Of a stretch of 64,000 bases of DNA, positions 1 through 11,874 are shown piece after piece; position 1 is the first letter of the stretch; each line of letters opens with the position of its first letter. The notes under the pieces were generated by a model, which saw nothing but the letters and a program-made list of their open reading frames with translations, made no database searches and was not told the DNA's origin. Position numbers and translations under genes: made by a program. The stretch is from Paratinospora sagittata (taxonomy: Eukaryota; Streptophyta; Magnoliopsida; Ranunculales; Menispermaceae), in assembly GCA_035771175.1 (NCBI GenBank), contig CM069598.1, forward strand, positions 10,814,668 through 10,878,667. The letters run 5' to 3'.

Positions 1-971
1 AATAATAAACATATATATTAATTAATTGATAAATTATATAGGTGGAAATTAAAAGGGTGATCACCTTGAAGTATTTATTATCTTCCATAACAATATAAAA
101 CACACAAAATTGACATGAGTTGACGAGAACCCCTACTTTGTTTATAAATCTAGTGGAACAGATGAAATAAAATTTTAGTGGGGTATATGGAATAAAGGGC
201 ATGGATAATTCTTCTAATCATCTGTCAATACCCGCCATCAAAGGAACTATTTCTTTTCCTTGGTAAGTGGCACATTTTAAAAAAAAACAAGTGAGAAACA
301 TACTTTGTGAAAATCATCTGTGTATATGCACATGATTTGAGAAATCAGAATATATATGATCTGATACTTGAAAAATAATCTGTTTCTAAAGTTTATTTCT
401 TTAAAGAACAATAAGAATATAATAGAAGATATTTGGAGGGAAGGCGTGAGGAGGGGGTAAGAGTTAGTAAACTTGGAAGGGCACTTGAAAATGGATGCCT
501 TGTGGCTTACCTTTTTTTTAAAAGAAAGAGACATGCATGCCATAGGACATGATGCTTGTGGCTAAGAGATTAGGAGCCATTGCTTTCAACACCACAAGAG
601 AAGGGAAGGATTTGTTGGTTGCACATTTAAAAAGGGTCCCACAAACAAAGGTAATTCATGCATTTTACATGATCATGCTTTTGTTTTTGTTAGTTTATGC
701 TGATGAATGGAATCTCAACAAAGGGTAAAACAAGAAAGCTTTTCTAACTCTTAAGATTGATGTTGATGTTTAGCTCTCCATTTCTAATTAAACTTGTTTA
801 ATTATCATGTTGTACTTTTTTTTTTTACAAACTTAATGAGATTTTATAAAAATAAACTAGTCTCTAAACTATATAAGAGAAGGTTTTTTTTTTTTTTTTT
901 TTTTTTAGAGAATGCTTGGACTATATATATATACATATATCATCACCATTATATAGTTTGAAAGCGAGGTG

Positions 972-978
<7 letters not shown>

Positions 979-1014
<36 letters not shown>
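979..1014. repeat. (TA)n microsatellite
   Basis: An almost pure TA run of about 36 bases, preceded by a short GTATATGTAT lead-in. It is a simple repeat with no other support for function. Confidence 0.95.
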
Positions 1015-1017
<3 letters not shown>

Positions 1018-1884
1018 TGTGTATATCAATATCATAAAGATTTTTTTTTTTTTTTTGTCAAAGATATCATAAAGTTCGAGGACAAATGAGATAGCGATTC
1101 AAACAAATATAATATGTCAAAGTTTCTTTTTCAATCAAATTAAACCAAATATACCATATATAACATGTGCCTTGCTAAATCATTCATGCACTTGTGCTAA
1201 AATGTTAGATACATGTAATTTTAACGCCACAATAATTTTTTTTAATTAAATACACGAGTTAAAGAAAATCTAAAAGTCATATTTTCTATTTTTTGTCTTC
1301 TTCAATCTCCTATCTCTATAGATGCCTTCTTACGTAATTCAATGTGGTAAGACACAATTCTAAAAAAAATTGTGATTGACCCGCAAGTTAAGATTTTACT
1401 TAATTATTTTCTTTTTCTACAATCCTCATTTAAAATATTTTTTTTTTATTGTGGACGTTAATTTAACAAATGCAATAGAAAAATTGATATTGAGACAAAT
1501 ATGTAGTTAGACATCGAAATATAATATTAAAAGATAAAATATATCAAAAATGATAACAATAGAAGGGTTGTTGATAAAATGAGTTAAGCAAATTAGAATG
1601 CGTGGTTTAGACACACACAGATATATGTATATTCAACGACTACGATGCATGTGAATTAAGAAAAATAAAATATTAATAGTTAATGATAATGATGGAGGCA
1701 TGAGAAGACCTAAGATTACAAAGATAATTAAGAAATATAGCTTTCATATGAGGTTTAATATTGTAAGAGTAATCCTATTTATATTAAAGATTGTTGTAAG
1801 GGAGAAAAAAAATAAAAATAAAAAATAAAAAATGTTAATAATATTGGGAAAAACGTGAGCCAATATTCAGAAAGTCTCTCATTC

Positions 1885-1890
1885 CACGTG
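1885..1890. promoter_or_regulatory. G-box (CACGTG) upstream of the nucleoredoxin gene
   Basis: A palindromic CACGTG core in the context CCACGTGTACC lies about 660 bases upstream of the start codon. G-boxes are bound by bZIP and bHLH factors in plants. Its use here is inferred from position only. Confidence 0.3.
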
Positions 1891-2285
1891 TACCATGAAA
1901 CGAAATGACAGGTTTCACAACGAAAAATCTTTTCCAACGTTTAGTGCAGATCCTCTGTCCTTTCCAACGTTCTGTTCTTTTCTGTACCTATGGTAATCCT
2001 ATGCCACGCATGCAAAACCGACGTCACAGCCTCCAAAGCTTCATTTCCCTTTGCCAATGGCGTACATAATGTGATTAATAGAGAAGAAAGTGGCCCCACT
2101 AACTCTTCTGTGGTTCTGGTTCTTCAATTTTTTCAATACCCTTCTTTTTAAAATGATGTTAACAGATACGAAGGTCTAAGGTAAATTCAGTAAAATCTTT
2201 AATTTTACGGAAGAAAATATCAGTGATGAAGATTTGAATGATTTGTGGAGCCTTTCTCAGAAGTTTACAGTACAGTGGAGAAGAA

Positions 2286-2368
2286 GTAATTATTTCTGGT
2301 TTTAATTGTAAACTTTTGTGTCTCCCGAGTAATTATTTCTGGTTTTATTTGTATGCTTTTATGTCTCC
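2286..2368. repeat. Tandem duplication of about 43 bp in the nucleoredoxin leader/promoter
   Basis: The motif beginning GTAATTATTTCTGGTTTTA occurs at 2286 and again at 2329, each followed by a similar T-rich tail ending in GTCTCC. The two copies differ at a few positions. Confidence 0.8.
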
Positions 2369-2549
2369 ATTTATGTTTGGTAGTAGAAAGCTAAAATAGT
2401 GTTTCTGTTTAATTTGAGTGCCTCTTATCATGAATCTTGATCTAAAAGATTGGTATTTGTTATAAGAGGAGTTTGTTTGGAACTGTGACAGAGTTAAGAA
2501 GTGAAACATAGCAGAGGAGATTTTCTATTTTTGTTTTTTTTTCAAAGTT

Positions 2550-4512
2550 ATGGAAGCATCAGAAGCGGTTAATGACATCCAGAAGAACTTCCTGGGTTCT
2601 GAAATCAGTGATTTTCTCATCTCTCCTTCTGGAAACCAGGTTTTTTTTTTTTTTTAAATTTGTTTATTTACTGTTCTTCATTTTTGGGTTCATGGGTTTT
2701 TATTATTTCTGTGTTTGATTCCATTTGGCCTTTAAATCCATAAATTTTATGGTAAATAATTTCTGGGTCTTCCCTAGATTTGAGTTCTGCCTTGAATTTC
2801 ATGTGTAAATCAGACAAAAAAATTGAGAGTTTGTGAGAAGGGTAGTATGAGTTTTGTTCTTTTAGTTCCTTCTTTTTACTGTTCTTCATTTTTGGCTTTC
2901 ATGGGTTGTCTTTAATCCCAATTTATGCCTTGAATCCATCAATTTTATGGTAAATTACTTGGTCTTCCCTAGATTTGAGTTCTGGTTTGAATTTCATGTG
3001 TAAATCGGACAAAAACTTGAGATTTTGTAAGAAGGGTAGTATGAATTTTTCTCTTTTAATCCCCCTTTTTCTTTTTCTTTCTTACTGTTTTCCATTTTTG
3101 GCTTCATGGGTTTTCATCATTTCTGTGTTTAATCTTATTTTAGGCCATGAATCCATCCATTTTATGGTAAACAAATACTGGGTCTTCCCCAGATTTGAGT
3201 TCTGCTTTGAATTTCATATGAATCAGACAGAAACTTGAGATTTTATAATTAGGGTAGGGCGAATTTGTTCTTCCTTGCAGGTGAAAGTTTCTGATTTACA
3301 GGGAAAACCAGTTGGATTATACTTTGCTGCAAATTGGTACCCTCAGTGTCAAAGTTTCACTCCAATCCTTGCTGAAGTTTATAACCAAATTAGCAAACAG
3401 GTTGCCAAGTTCGAGATCATTTTTGTGTCATCTGATCAAGATCAAACCTCCTTTGATGAGTTCTACAGAACCATGCCTTGGCTTGCAATTCCATTTTCAG
3501 ATTTACAAGCCAAGAAGAGCTTGACTCAGAGGTTTCGAATTGAGGGCATTCCTTCCCTAATCATACTTGATTCATCTGCTAAACCTGTTCAAACTGAAGC
3601 CGTTGATCTCATCTACCGTTATAGAATTCGAGCTTTCCCATTTACACCGGAAAGAGTTGCAGAATTAGAGGCTGAAGAGAAAGCTAAGCATGCTTCTCAG
3701 ACTCTAGAAAAGCTTCTTTCAACTTACAGTAGGGATTATTTGATTAACCACCAAGAACAAGTGAGCAAGCAAGCAATTTTTTTTTTTTTTTTTTGAAGGT
3801 TTTGCTTTTGGGGGTCAGGATTCTCATTTTCTGAGTGAAATTGCAGGTGCCCATCTTTCAATTGGTAGGGAAAACTGTGGGATTGTATTTCTCAGCTTTA
3901 TGGGGCCCTCCATGTGAGAAATTCACAACAAGATTAGCATCAGTGTATCTAAATCTGAAACAAAAGATGAAGGATTTTGAGATTGTTTTCATTTCAATAG
4001 ACCGAGATGAATCCGGGTACTGGGAATGCTACAAATCCATGCCATGGCTTGCTTTGCCTTATGGGGATGAAACAGCAAAAACATTGTTAAAATACTTTCA
4101 TGTTCAAGGGATTCCCACTCTGATCATCATAGGACCAGATGGAAAAACTGTGACAAGAGAAGGAAGAAACCTGGTTAATTTGCACCATGAAATGGCTTAC
4201 CCTTTTACTGAATCCCAAATTTCATTTCTCCAAGAAAGGCTGGATGAAGAAGCTAAGAGCTACCCGAGATCGTTCCACCATGTTGGTCACCGGCACGTGT
4301 TAAATCTTGTATCAGCAAGCTCAGGAGGAGGACCTTTTATTTGTTGTGAGTGTGATGAGCAGGGCTCAGGATGGGCTTACCAGTGCATTGATTGTGGATA
4401 TGAGATTCACCCAAAATGTGTAAGAGAGTTGGAAAGAGATGATCAACAAATAGAGGAGAAGAAAAGAGAGAGACCTGTAAATCCCTTCTGTTCTTTCAGC
4501 AGTGAGAACTGA
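2550..4512 (+). CDS. Nucleoredoxin (two thioredoxin-like domains plus DC1 zinc finger), NRX2/NRX3 type
   Basis: Three exons: 2550-2639, 3281-3760 and 3847-4512, giving a 411-residue protein. The introns are GT-AG and both joins are in phase 0. Each thioredoxin-like domain has the nucleoredoxin hallmarks: a GLYF strand, a xMPWLA(I/L)P segment, and a GIP cis-proline loop near the domain end. A cysteine- and histidine-rich tail (about residues 340-385, with CCEC, CIDC and HPKC) is a DC1 finger. Plant nucleoredoxins act as oxidoreductases of the cytosol and nucleus. Unusually, both active sites have lost the first cysteine: residues 49-53 read WYPQC and 209-213 read WGPPC instead of WCxxC. A classical dithiol reduction is therefore unlikely, and a monothiol, chaperone or non-catalytic role is possible. 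The start was chosen because the first exon encodes a conserved-looking acidic N-terminus and follows a T-rich leader. The length fits the roughly 390-residue NRX2 class better than NRX1. Confidence 0.93.
2671..3265. repeat. Three tandem copies of a ~205-bp unit inside nucleoredoxin intron 1
   Basis: Units begin at about 2671, 2879 and 3084, each starting CTGTT(C/T)TTCCATTTTTGG-like and running through ATTTTATGGTAAA, GGGTCTTCCC, AGATTTGAGTTCTG and GAAGGGTAGTATG-like blocks. The last copy runs into the real splice acceptor at 3280. The intron is therefore almost entirely a local triplication, and the earlier copies carry TTTTGTTCTTTTAG-like acceptor look-alikes. Confidence 0.9.
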
Positions 4513-4596
4513 GAATCAAAAGAAAAAATAAATAAATTTTGAGGCTTGTGAAGTGTGAAAATGTAAAGGTTGTGAAAGTTTTTAGTCACAGAGACA

Positions 4597-4602
4597 AATA
4601 AA
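4597..4602 (+). terminator. Likely poly(A) signal of the nucleoredoxin gene
   Basis: An AATAAA hexamer 85 bases after the stop codon; another lies in the AT-rich stretch near 4527. Plant poly(A) signals are loose, so this is only a plausible site. Confidence 0.35.
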
Positions 4603-7600
4603 AGAGGTGTTCAAATTCCAGAGGCAAAGCCATGGGATTTGCTTACTACTACTACTACCTACTAAAATACAATTAGTTGCAGCATATCAACAGGTAACTG
4701 AGCCTCTGCTGCTGCTACTGATGATTTGTTCTTATAAATCTATATAAATGTGCGTGTGTAACTCTTTAACTGATAATGTTTGTTTGTTAATGTCATTGAC
4801 TTGCATATTTTGGATCATTATGGACCATTGTGTGATTAATCAGCTCTTGGATGCATGCACGCACCTTAGATCTATAATGACTTCTATTCACGATGCTGAC
4901 ATGGTGAATGACTTGAATAACATCTAGTAATGTTAGTACTGGCCAATCAATCTTAGTTAGAGTTGTTTGGCTTTCTCTTTCATCTTCTAGGAGGTTGGAA
5001 ATTTGAGTCTCCCTTGCATCATTAGGAATAGTTCTCTTTTTGTGAGAGTTTGAATCTGAGTCTTATATGTCCTTCATTGTTGTTCTTGTTTACTAAATTT
5101 CCAATAGCACTGTGATCTATTAGTTTCAATACTCAAAATTGAATATCAATACCGAAAAACATTGTTAAGATACTTCTATGAGAAGGCTTTATTGATAAGT
5201 TGAGGGATCATTTAGAAATGAGATGTTCAGTGACTGATCTTATAAATTAATAGCTCAATTACAGCTTGATAGTTTTTGTTTTTCCATGGTATATGGCAAT
5301 CCATTTAAATTCTGTGAAAATGAAATTTCATGTACTTATGTTTTATCTCATCCAAGTAATGGAAATGACTATAATAATGAATTAAAAAAAATGCTTGAGA
5401 GTTACTTACATTTGTATGGTGTTTACCCTGTAATCTTCTGAAATACCCAAAATCATGCTCAAAAGTGTGAGGAACATATTCTTGGGAGTTGATTCAGCGT
5501 AGATGATGTTTTATCAACTTTGCAACACAGCCTACCAGCTGAGAATCTGATGCTTGTGTAAAAGGTAAGAGAGCAACAGCATCTTTGAAGTTATCAAGTC
5601 ATGGTGTCCATTCAGAGTTAACAAGTTACCATAGAACGCTGTAGGTTTTAAATTGAAATCCAAAATTCATGAAAATCAGGGATTGCATTGAAAAAGAGTT
5701 TGCGAAGAAGATGGCTAATTTACTGGAAAAGGATGATTTCTCCTTCAGAAATCCTAAGAAAGATGATATAAGTTAATAAGGTCTAAAATGCTTTCTTCCT
5801 TCCTTTCAACTCAATAAGTTCTGAACATTGTTTCAGAACCAGCAAAAACTTTTCAAAGTGACCAATTTTATTTTCTTTTTCTCTAAATATATGCAAGAGA
5901 ATGAATTATGGATGCAAATTAAATGATTATTGATAAGGATTCAATAATGTTTATCAAACTATCATTAATATTTTTTTCACGTGCAGTGTAATCTTGCACA
6001 AAATGTCAATAACAAGACTTGAATTCAAAATTTTTTGCAAAATTAAGGTTCTAATATCATATTAGAAATTATTTAGCCTAAACGTTGCAGCCCTCAGGGC
6101 TAATAATTGTTATCAAGCAATCATATGAGAAGTATAGTTAATACATGAGCAAGAGCAAAATTAAATTAAAAAAATAATAATAATAAAGTTGACTCTGTCA
6201 GCTCCATTGAACCAAGTTTCTTTGGAAAATCTACCAAGCAAGCCCTTGGTATTGACAATTTTATTTTCCCTTTTTGCCATCACCCATCAACTCACTTCAT
6301 TCAAGGCATGTTTATTGGTTTAATTTATTTATAATAGGTCTCCTTCAACCAAAAAAGAAGAAGAAATTCTTCATTTATTTTTCTCATAAATAAATATTGT
6401 ATTTTTCTCATAAATAAATGTTGTATTCTTATTGTTTTTCTCATGGATGGTCAGAGCATTATATGACAATCTAATTTGCAATGCTACTGGAGTAATACTT
6501 TGATCAATAGAGTAATCCAAGTTTATAGTTTTGTTTGTATATAAATTTTAAAATTATAATTTCTGATTTTATTTTATATATTTAAACGCCATTCATATCT
6601 TGGATAAAACTCATATCATTTTTGCTTTTTGAACTCTTTTGATAAAATAAATAACAATCTTAATGTTATTTTTTAAGTATTCATGAATCATAAAAAAATA
6701 ATAAAGAAAATCTTACCTTTAAATTAGAAAGCTCATATTCATTAGGCAAGATTTTAAAATTTCTAAATAAGGAAGATAAAATAAAAAGTAAGGAGGCTTT
6801 TAGGGTTTTTTATTTATTTTTATAAATATAATAGTGAAGTAAAAAAAAAAAAAAGAGCGCATGAGAAGGAAAGTGGTGTGGAGAGAATATTTAGGATATG
6901 AAAATTATTTTTTTAAAAGTTATATGCCAAAGAAGTAATTATATAAACAGTTATTTTAGTAATTTAAAAAACATGTTTTAATTGGTGTAAAGAGAAAAAA
7001 ATGTTGGTGCATCCAACCTTACTCATAAAAGTATAGACCCTTTCAAGTTTATTAGTTTTATTTTAATAACATATTTTAAAACATTCTTTACGATTTATTT
7101 AGAATGTAAGACGTTGGAATTTAACTTTGGTTGACATATTATTAGCTTAGAATTTTAGTAGATTACTTTCATAATCACTTATCTTCAAATTTTACTAATT
7201 TTAATAATTTAATATTCTTTTAAAAGGACGTATAACTAACCTCAATAATATAATATTTCTATTTTTTTTTTTAAATTCTTGGTATAAACAAATACATTAA
7301 TATATTTTCCAATAATATAATTCATCTACCTTCACACAAAAAAAAAAAAAAAAACAAATCATCTTTTCATCCTCGTGTTACGAAGGAGAAGAGAGAAGCT
7401 AAATTGGAATGTTTGACATGAAGAAAAGAATGTCCTAAAGAAAGAGTGGACGGCTGTGCGTTAGTTTCGGGTGTCTTCCAAACCCCTCCAATTGCATGGC
7501 TGCCATGAAGATTTTCCAAGCAACCATGGAAATAGTGAATGGTGCAGCGTTTCTTCCGATTGTGATTTGCAACTTCCTCCATGTAAAACCCGGAAATATG

Positions 7601-7759
7601 GGAAGCCCATAGTGGAAACAAAATAATATAAATCATCCTCTCAGTTCCATGAACATAGGTAGAGGTCCAAACAAACAGACCCACAACACAACAATCTCTT
7701 TGTCTATCAGACTGATTGCAAAGGGAAGACCTTCTTCCCAACTTTTAACTCATTTCTGG
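4603..7759. other. Intergenic AT-rich DNA
   Basis: No gene is recognisable. The sequence is AT-rich with homopolymer runs, and no frame on either strand shows domain-like content. Two short stretches (about 4930-5060) have tRNA-box-B-like motifs but are too degraded to call a SINE. The last 150 bases (from about 7600) probably hold the core promoter and 5' leader of the SKS gene; an AT-rich TATA-like stretch lies at about 7622-7632. Confidence 0.6.
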
Positions 7760-7989
7760 GTAAGTTTTAATTCCCTTTCTCCTCTCTTTTCTAATTTCTA
7801 CTTCTCATTAAATAAAAATTCAGAAAACGATTTTTTATGTCGTCTTTTGAGTAAAATTTTTAAAAATTATTTTCGAATTTGACCAATCAAATGGTTTTCC
7901 AATGACCCATTTAACTGTTGATTGTAAATTTTGATTAATAATGTTTGTTTGATGTGTTGTTGATGATGAAGGTGGCTGCAAGAAGGCAG
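7760..7989 (+). other. Possible 5'-leader intron of the SKS gene
   Basis: A strong donor (GG followed by GTAAGT) at 7760 and an acceptor (AAGGCAG) ending at 7989 bracket a T-rich stretch just upstream of the start codon at 8037. This is inferred from splice signals only. Confidence 0.35.
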
Positions 7990-8036
7990 GGAGGAATTTA
8001 ATAATAATAAAAAAAAAAAAGAGAAGTAAGTGAGAT

Positions 8037-9807
8037 ATGGGCTCTCATGGGGAGACATCTTGTTTGGTGCTGTTGTTGGTCTGCCTCTCAGCAATTACCA
8101 CCATTATTCAAGCTGAAGATCCTTACATTTTCTTTACATGGAACGTAACCTACGGCACCATATCTCCTCTTGGAGTTCCTCAACAAGGCATTCTCATCAA
8201 CAATGAGTTCCCTGGCCCCAACATCAACTCCACCACCAATAACAACGTCATCGTCAACGTCTTCAACAACCTCGACGAACCCTTCCTTTTATCATGGTAC
8301 ATATTTAAACATTTCATATCACTTTCAAAGTGTTTTACATTAATAACATTACTTTTAACAACATTTGTAATTATGTGACGACGACAGGAATGGAATTCAA
8401 CACAGGAAGAACTCGTGGCAAGACGGGATGCCAGGAACAAACTGCCCAATCGCACCTGGCAAGAACTTCACGTACCATTTCCAAGTGAAGGACCAAATCG
8501 GAAGCTACTTCTACTTCCCCAGCATCGGCATGCACAAGGCCGCCGGCGGCTTCGGAGGCCTCCGCGTGAACAGCCGTCTTCTGATCCCAGTCCCCTTCGC
8601 CGACCCCGAAGACGACTACACCGTCCTCATCGGCGACTGGTACTCCAAAGGCCACAAATCCCTCCAAAAAATGCTCGAATCCGGAAGAACCCTCGGAAAA
8701 CCCGACGGCGTTCTCATCAACGGCAAGTCCGGCGAAGAACTCAAAGGCACTTTGGACGATAAACCTCTCTTCACGATGAAAGCCGGCAAAACTTACCGAT
8801 ACAGAATCTGCAACATCGGCCTCAAAAACTCCCTCAATTTCAGAATCCAAGGCCACTCCATGAAACTCGTCGAGATCGACGGCTCCCACACCGTACAAAA
8901 CACCTACAACTCCCTCGACATTCATCTCGGCCAGTGCTACTCCGTCCTCGTCACCGCCGATCAAAAACCTAAAGATTACTACATGGCCGCTTCAACTCGC
9001 TTAACGAAGTACATGCTCACCGGAAAAGCCTTAATCCGGTACGAAAACAGCAAAAATCCGGCGTCTCCGACGATCCCCAAGGCTCCCACCGGCTGGGCTT
9101 GGTCTCTCAACCAGTTCCGGTCGTTCCGGTGGAACTTGACAGCAAGCGCCGCACGACCTAACCCCCAAGGCTCGTACCACTACGGTAGCATCAACATTAC
9201 TCGAACCATCAAAATCGTTAACTCCGCAGGTACGGTTAACGGCAAGCTCCGATACGGTATTAACGGCGCGTCTCATCAAGAACCGGACACCCCGCTCAAA
9301 ATGGCGGAGTACTACGGTGCAGCGTCGAAGGTTTTTAAATACAATACCATTAAGGACAATCCGGTTGGACAATCCTCGGATAAGCTAACCCTGGGCCCAA
9401 ACGTGGTAAACGCGACATTCCGGAATTTCATCGAGATTGTGTTTGAGAATCACGAGAAGTCAGTGCAGTCGTGGCACTTGGATGGGTACTCGTTTTTTGC
9501 GGTCGCGATTGAACCGGGTAGGTGGAGCCCCGACCGTAGGAAGAATTATAATAATTTGGATGCGATTAGTAGACACACTATTCAGGTTTATCCCAAGTCA
9601 TGGGCGGCTGTACTGTTGACGATGGATAATGCGGGGATGTGGAACCTGCGGTCGAATACTTGGGAAAGGAATTATTTGGGACAGCAGATGTATTTCAGCG
9701 TGCTGTCTCCAGCTCGATCGCTTAGAGATGAGTATAACATTCCGGATTACTGGAGTCTGTGCGGTATTGTGAAGAACATGCCAACGCCACCACCATATAC
9801 CATATAA
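8037..9807 (+). CDS. SKU5-similar / L-ascorbate oxidase homolog (pollen type multicopper-oxidase-like protein)
   Basis: Two exons, 8037-8296 and 8388-9807, join inside a TGG codon and encode 559 residues, the usual length of the NTP303/Bp10 group. The N-terminus is a signal peptide (hydrophobic residues about 9-25), so the product should be secreted to the wall or apoplast. Three cupredoxin-like domains follow the family pattern (WNVTYG, QGILINNEFPGP, GIQHRKNSWQDG, GTNCPI, QIGSYFYFPS, QSWHLDGYSFF, WNLRSN). The copper ligands of true multicopper oxidases are missing: the HWHG, HxH and HCHxxxH sites are replaced (SWNGIQ, YFYFPS, and a TMDNAGMWNLRSN stretch). It is therefore probably not a working oxidase. 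The C-terminus ends in a proline-rich tail with no GPI-type hydrophobic end. Exon 2 is markedly GC-rich compared with its surroundings, especially 8420-9060. Members of this group are usually expressed in pollen, but nothing here proves that. Confidence 0.95.
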
Positions 9808-10622
9808 ATTCATTAAGTTGAATAGTAAGTAATTAATTAATTATTTATATATGTATTTTTATTTATACATACCCTACTACCTACCTACCTTATATTATAT
9901 GACCATCACCATGATGATGAAGAAGAAGAAGAGGGTGTGTGTGAGAGAGAGCAGAATGGTGGGTAAGAGAGAGTGTTTGTTTGTATTTTATTTTTTTTAT
10001 CACAAGAAAAATGCAAATTAAGCAGCGGCAAGAAATATTTGTGTCAAAAATAATAAAGGAAAATAGTGGGAGTGGAGCAATGGATGGATGGATGTATCTG
10101 TGTGTCACTGCTCTTCATTCCATCATTATTTCTTTGAATTCCCCCAAATGTAATTTTTTTTTTCTGAATTTCTTTGGTTTTTTTACTTTTTATTTTCTTG
10201 GGTCTCTCTCTATTAATGTAATTCTTACATTTGAAATTTTTTTTTTCTTTTTCTTCTAGCTTCTGTTTATCAATGCATATTGTGCAAGAAATGGAAAATT
10301 TTTGTTTATTTACCATAATTCATCATGAATGTATGTACTCATGAATATTAATTATTTTTATTATTATAAAAGTCTGTGAAATTCCCATTTCTGTTACTTG
10401 AGGGAGGGATTTTTTTTTTTTGGCATTGAAATTGAAGATTCTGATATATGATATTACAAAACATTGTTGCTACAAAATCATATTTAGCTTTGCTTTGCTT
10501 TCATTTAACAAGTAAATTACTGTTGAGAACTGCATGATCATTTTTCCTTAATTAATTCTCCTTTTTCTTTTTTCTTTTTTTTTTTTTGAAGAAAAAGGGT
10601 CAAGAATTTGTGATGATCAGAT
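9808..10622. other. Convergent intergenic region between SKS and RING-H2 genes
   Basis: About 800 bases containing the 3' ends of two convergent genes. The sequence is AT-rich, with a purine-rich GA tract at 9912-9975 and long T runs. No coding sequence is supported. Confidence 0.7.
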
Positions 10623-11874
10623 CTATAAAACATCTTCTCTACATATCGGGCAAGTCCCCTGTCTAACAAGCCATCCATCTATGCAAATTAGGTGAAACAA
10701 ATGTCTGCAACTGGGCAGCTTCCTGGCAACATCACCTTCTTTGAAATCCTAAAACATTAAAAAAAAATAAAAAATCAAAAGATAGTAAAAAAAATAAAAA
10801 TAAAATTGTTTACTAGTAAGAAATTCATTTCATATTAGAATTTATTACCTGTAAACAAATTGTGCAATTGATCTTCTCCTCACTGGAAGAATCTGCTACT
10901 GTACTCTTACTGATAATGAATTCAGGGAGCTTCTTAATGCGATTATGGGATATTCCATTTGAGCCATCAATGTCATATATGTCTGAGATTTCTCCATAAC
11001 TTGTTTCTAGTGTTCCAATCTGAAATTCAAATAATAATTTTCTTTTTATACTCTCATGCATATTCACAGATCAAACAAGTTTTTGAAACTTTTTGTTTAA
11101 GTTGATTTCGGAAATTTAATAAGACTATTTACCTGCCACTGGTATGCCTTTAGCATTGCAGGACTCACCCATTCCCTGAAAATCTTCCCATTTACAAGGC
11201 TACCAAAAATGCCAATCTACATGAAGAAAAACAAGAAATTAATTAATCCCACTTTATACATAATTTAAAAATAAAGGGTATGTTTAAAAGTTGTTCTAGT
11301 TTTTCACATAATATGTTACTATTAAGTAAAAATAAGTGAGATTTTAAGTTGCACAGAATTTAAATTAAAACTGTACACAGTACAAACAAAAGCTTTTAAA
11401 AAGTAACATTTGAAGTGAGTAGGAAAAAGAGAGCTTCGCATTCTATAAATCAAGAGAATTCTATGGTTTTTTTTTTTTCTTTGCAAGCTCCTTTCACTAA
11501 CCTTAGTCAATGTTTCTCCATTTATCAAAGATTCAAACAACTCAATGGCCAAAACAGCACCTGCAACAGCACCAATTCCAGCCCCACGAAAGAACCCAGA
11601 TTCAGTGGTTTGCCCTGTAATTGCTCCTGTAATTGTACCTACAATAACTCCTCCTGCAAATAAACTAAGTGTAAGAAACAAAAATATAACTAATCAGAAC
11701 ACAATAGAACCATAAATTCTCATGTACTTGTATCTCTTCCATTTACTCAAAACAACAACACAATTATAAAAAAAATAAAAAATGAAGCTTACCAATTGCA
11801 AAAATGCAAGTGAGCCCAGCTACTACAGACTTCCTCAGAACCATCAACAAAACCTCAATCCAAAAGCCACCCAT
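10623..11874 (-). CDS. RING-H2 E3 ubiquitin ligase, NEP1-interacting-protein-like (NIP/ATL-related)
   Basis: Five exons on the minus strand (11874-11793, 11653-11502, 11216-11133, 11019-10849, 10748-10623) join in frame into a 204-residue protein. The N-terminal half has a hydrophobic segment (about residues 6-27) followed by a glycine-rich membrane segment (GGVIVGTITGAITG, then FRGAGIGAVAGAVLAIELFE), typical of the NEP1-interacting family. The C-terminus is a complete C3H2C3 RING: C158, C161, C177, H179, H182, C185, C196 and C199. The family consists of membrane-anchored ubiquitin ligases; Arabidopsis relatives bind the plastid RNA polymerase NEP1 (RPOTmp) at thylakoids. The substrate here is unknown. 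The RING is split by an intron exactly after the CTICLQ segment. The gene ends seven residues after the last cysteine, as expected. The start lies in a purine-rich leader. Confidence 0.93.

Larger units (their letters stand above)
1..2549. other. Intergenic DNA and upstream region of the nucleoredoxin gene
   Basis: No convincing coding sequence is present; the longest minus-strand frame (277-543) has no domain-like composition. The stretch is AT-rich with long T runs and a TA microsatellite. From about 1850 the base composition is less extreme and short plant promoter-like motifs appear, including a G-box and two copies of a CTTTCCAACGTT motif near 1930 and 1960. This suggests that the proximal control region of the gene starting at 2550 lies within 1850-2549. 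Confidence 0.6.

Noticed and set aside
277..543. 88-residue minus-strand frame
   Set aside because: Low-complexity, phenylalanine- and isoleucine-rich translation of AT-rich DNA, with no domain or splice context.
4930..5060. Possible SINE or tRNA relic
   Set aside because: Only a weak box-B-like motif is visible; no box A at the right spacing and no duplication.
7367..7741. 124-residue minus-strand frame upstream of the SKS gene
   Set aside because: It overlaps the probable SKS promoter and leader antisense and shows no recognisable domain.
8371..8964. 197-residue minus-strand frame within the SKS gene
   Set aside because: It is a shadow of the GC-rich second SKS exon; the plus-strand frame has clear family motifs.
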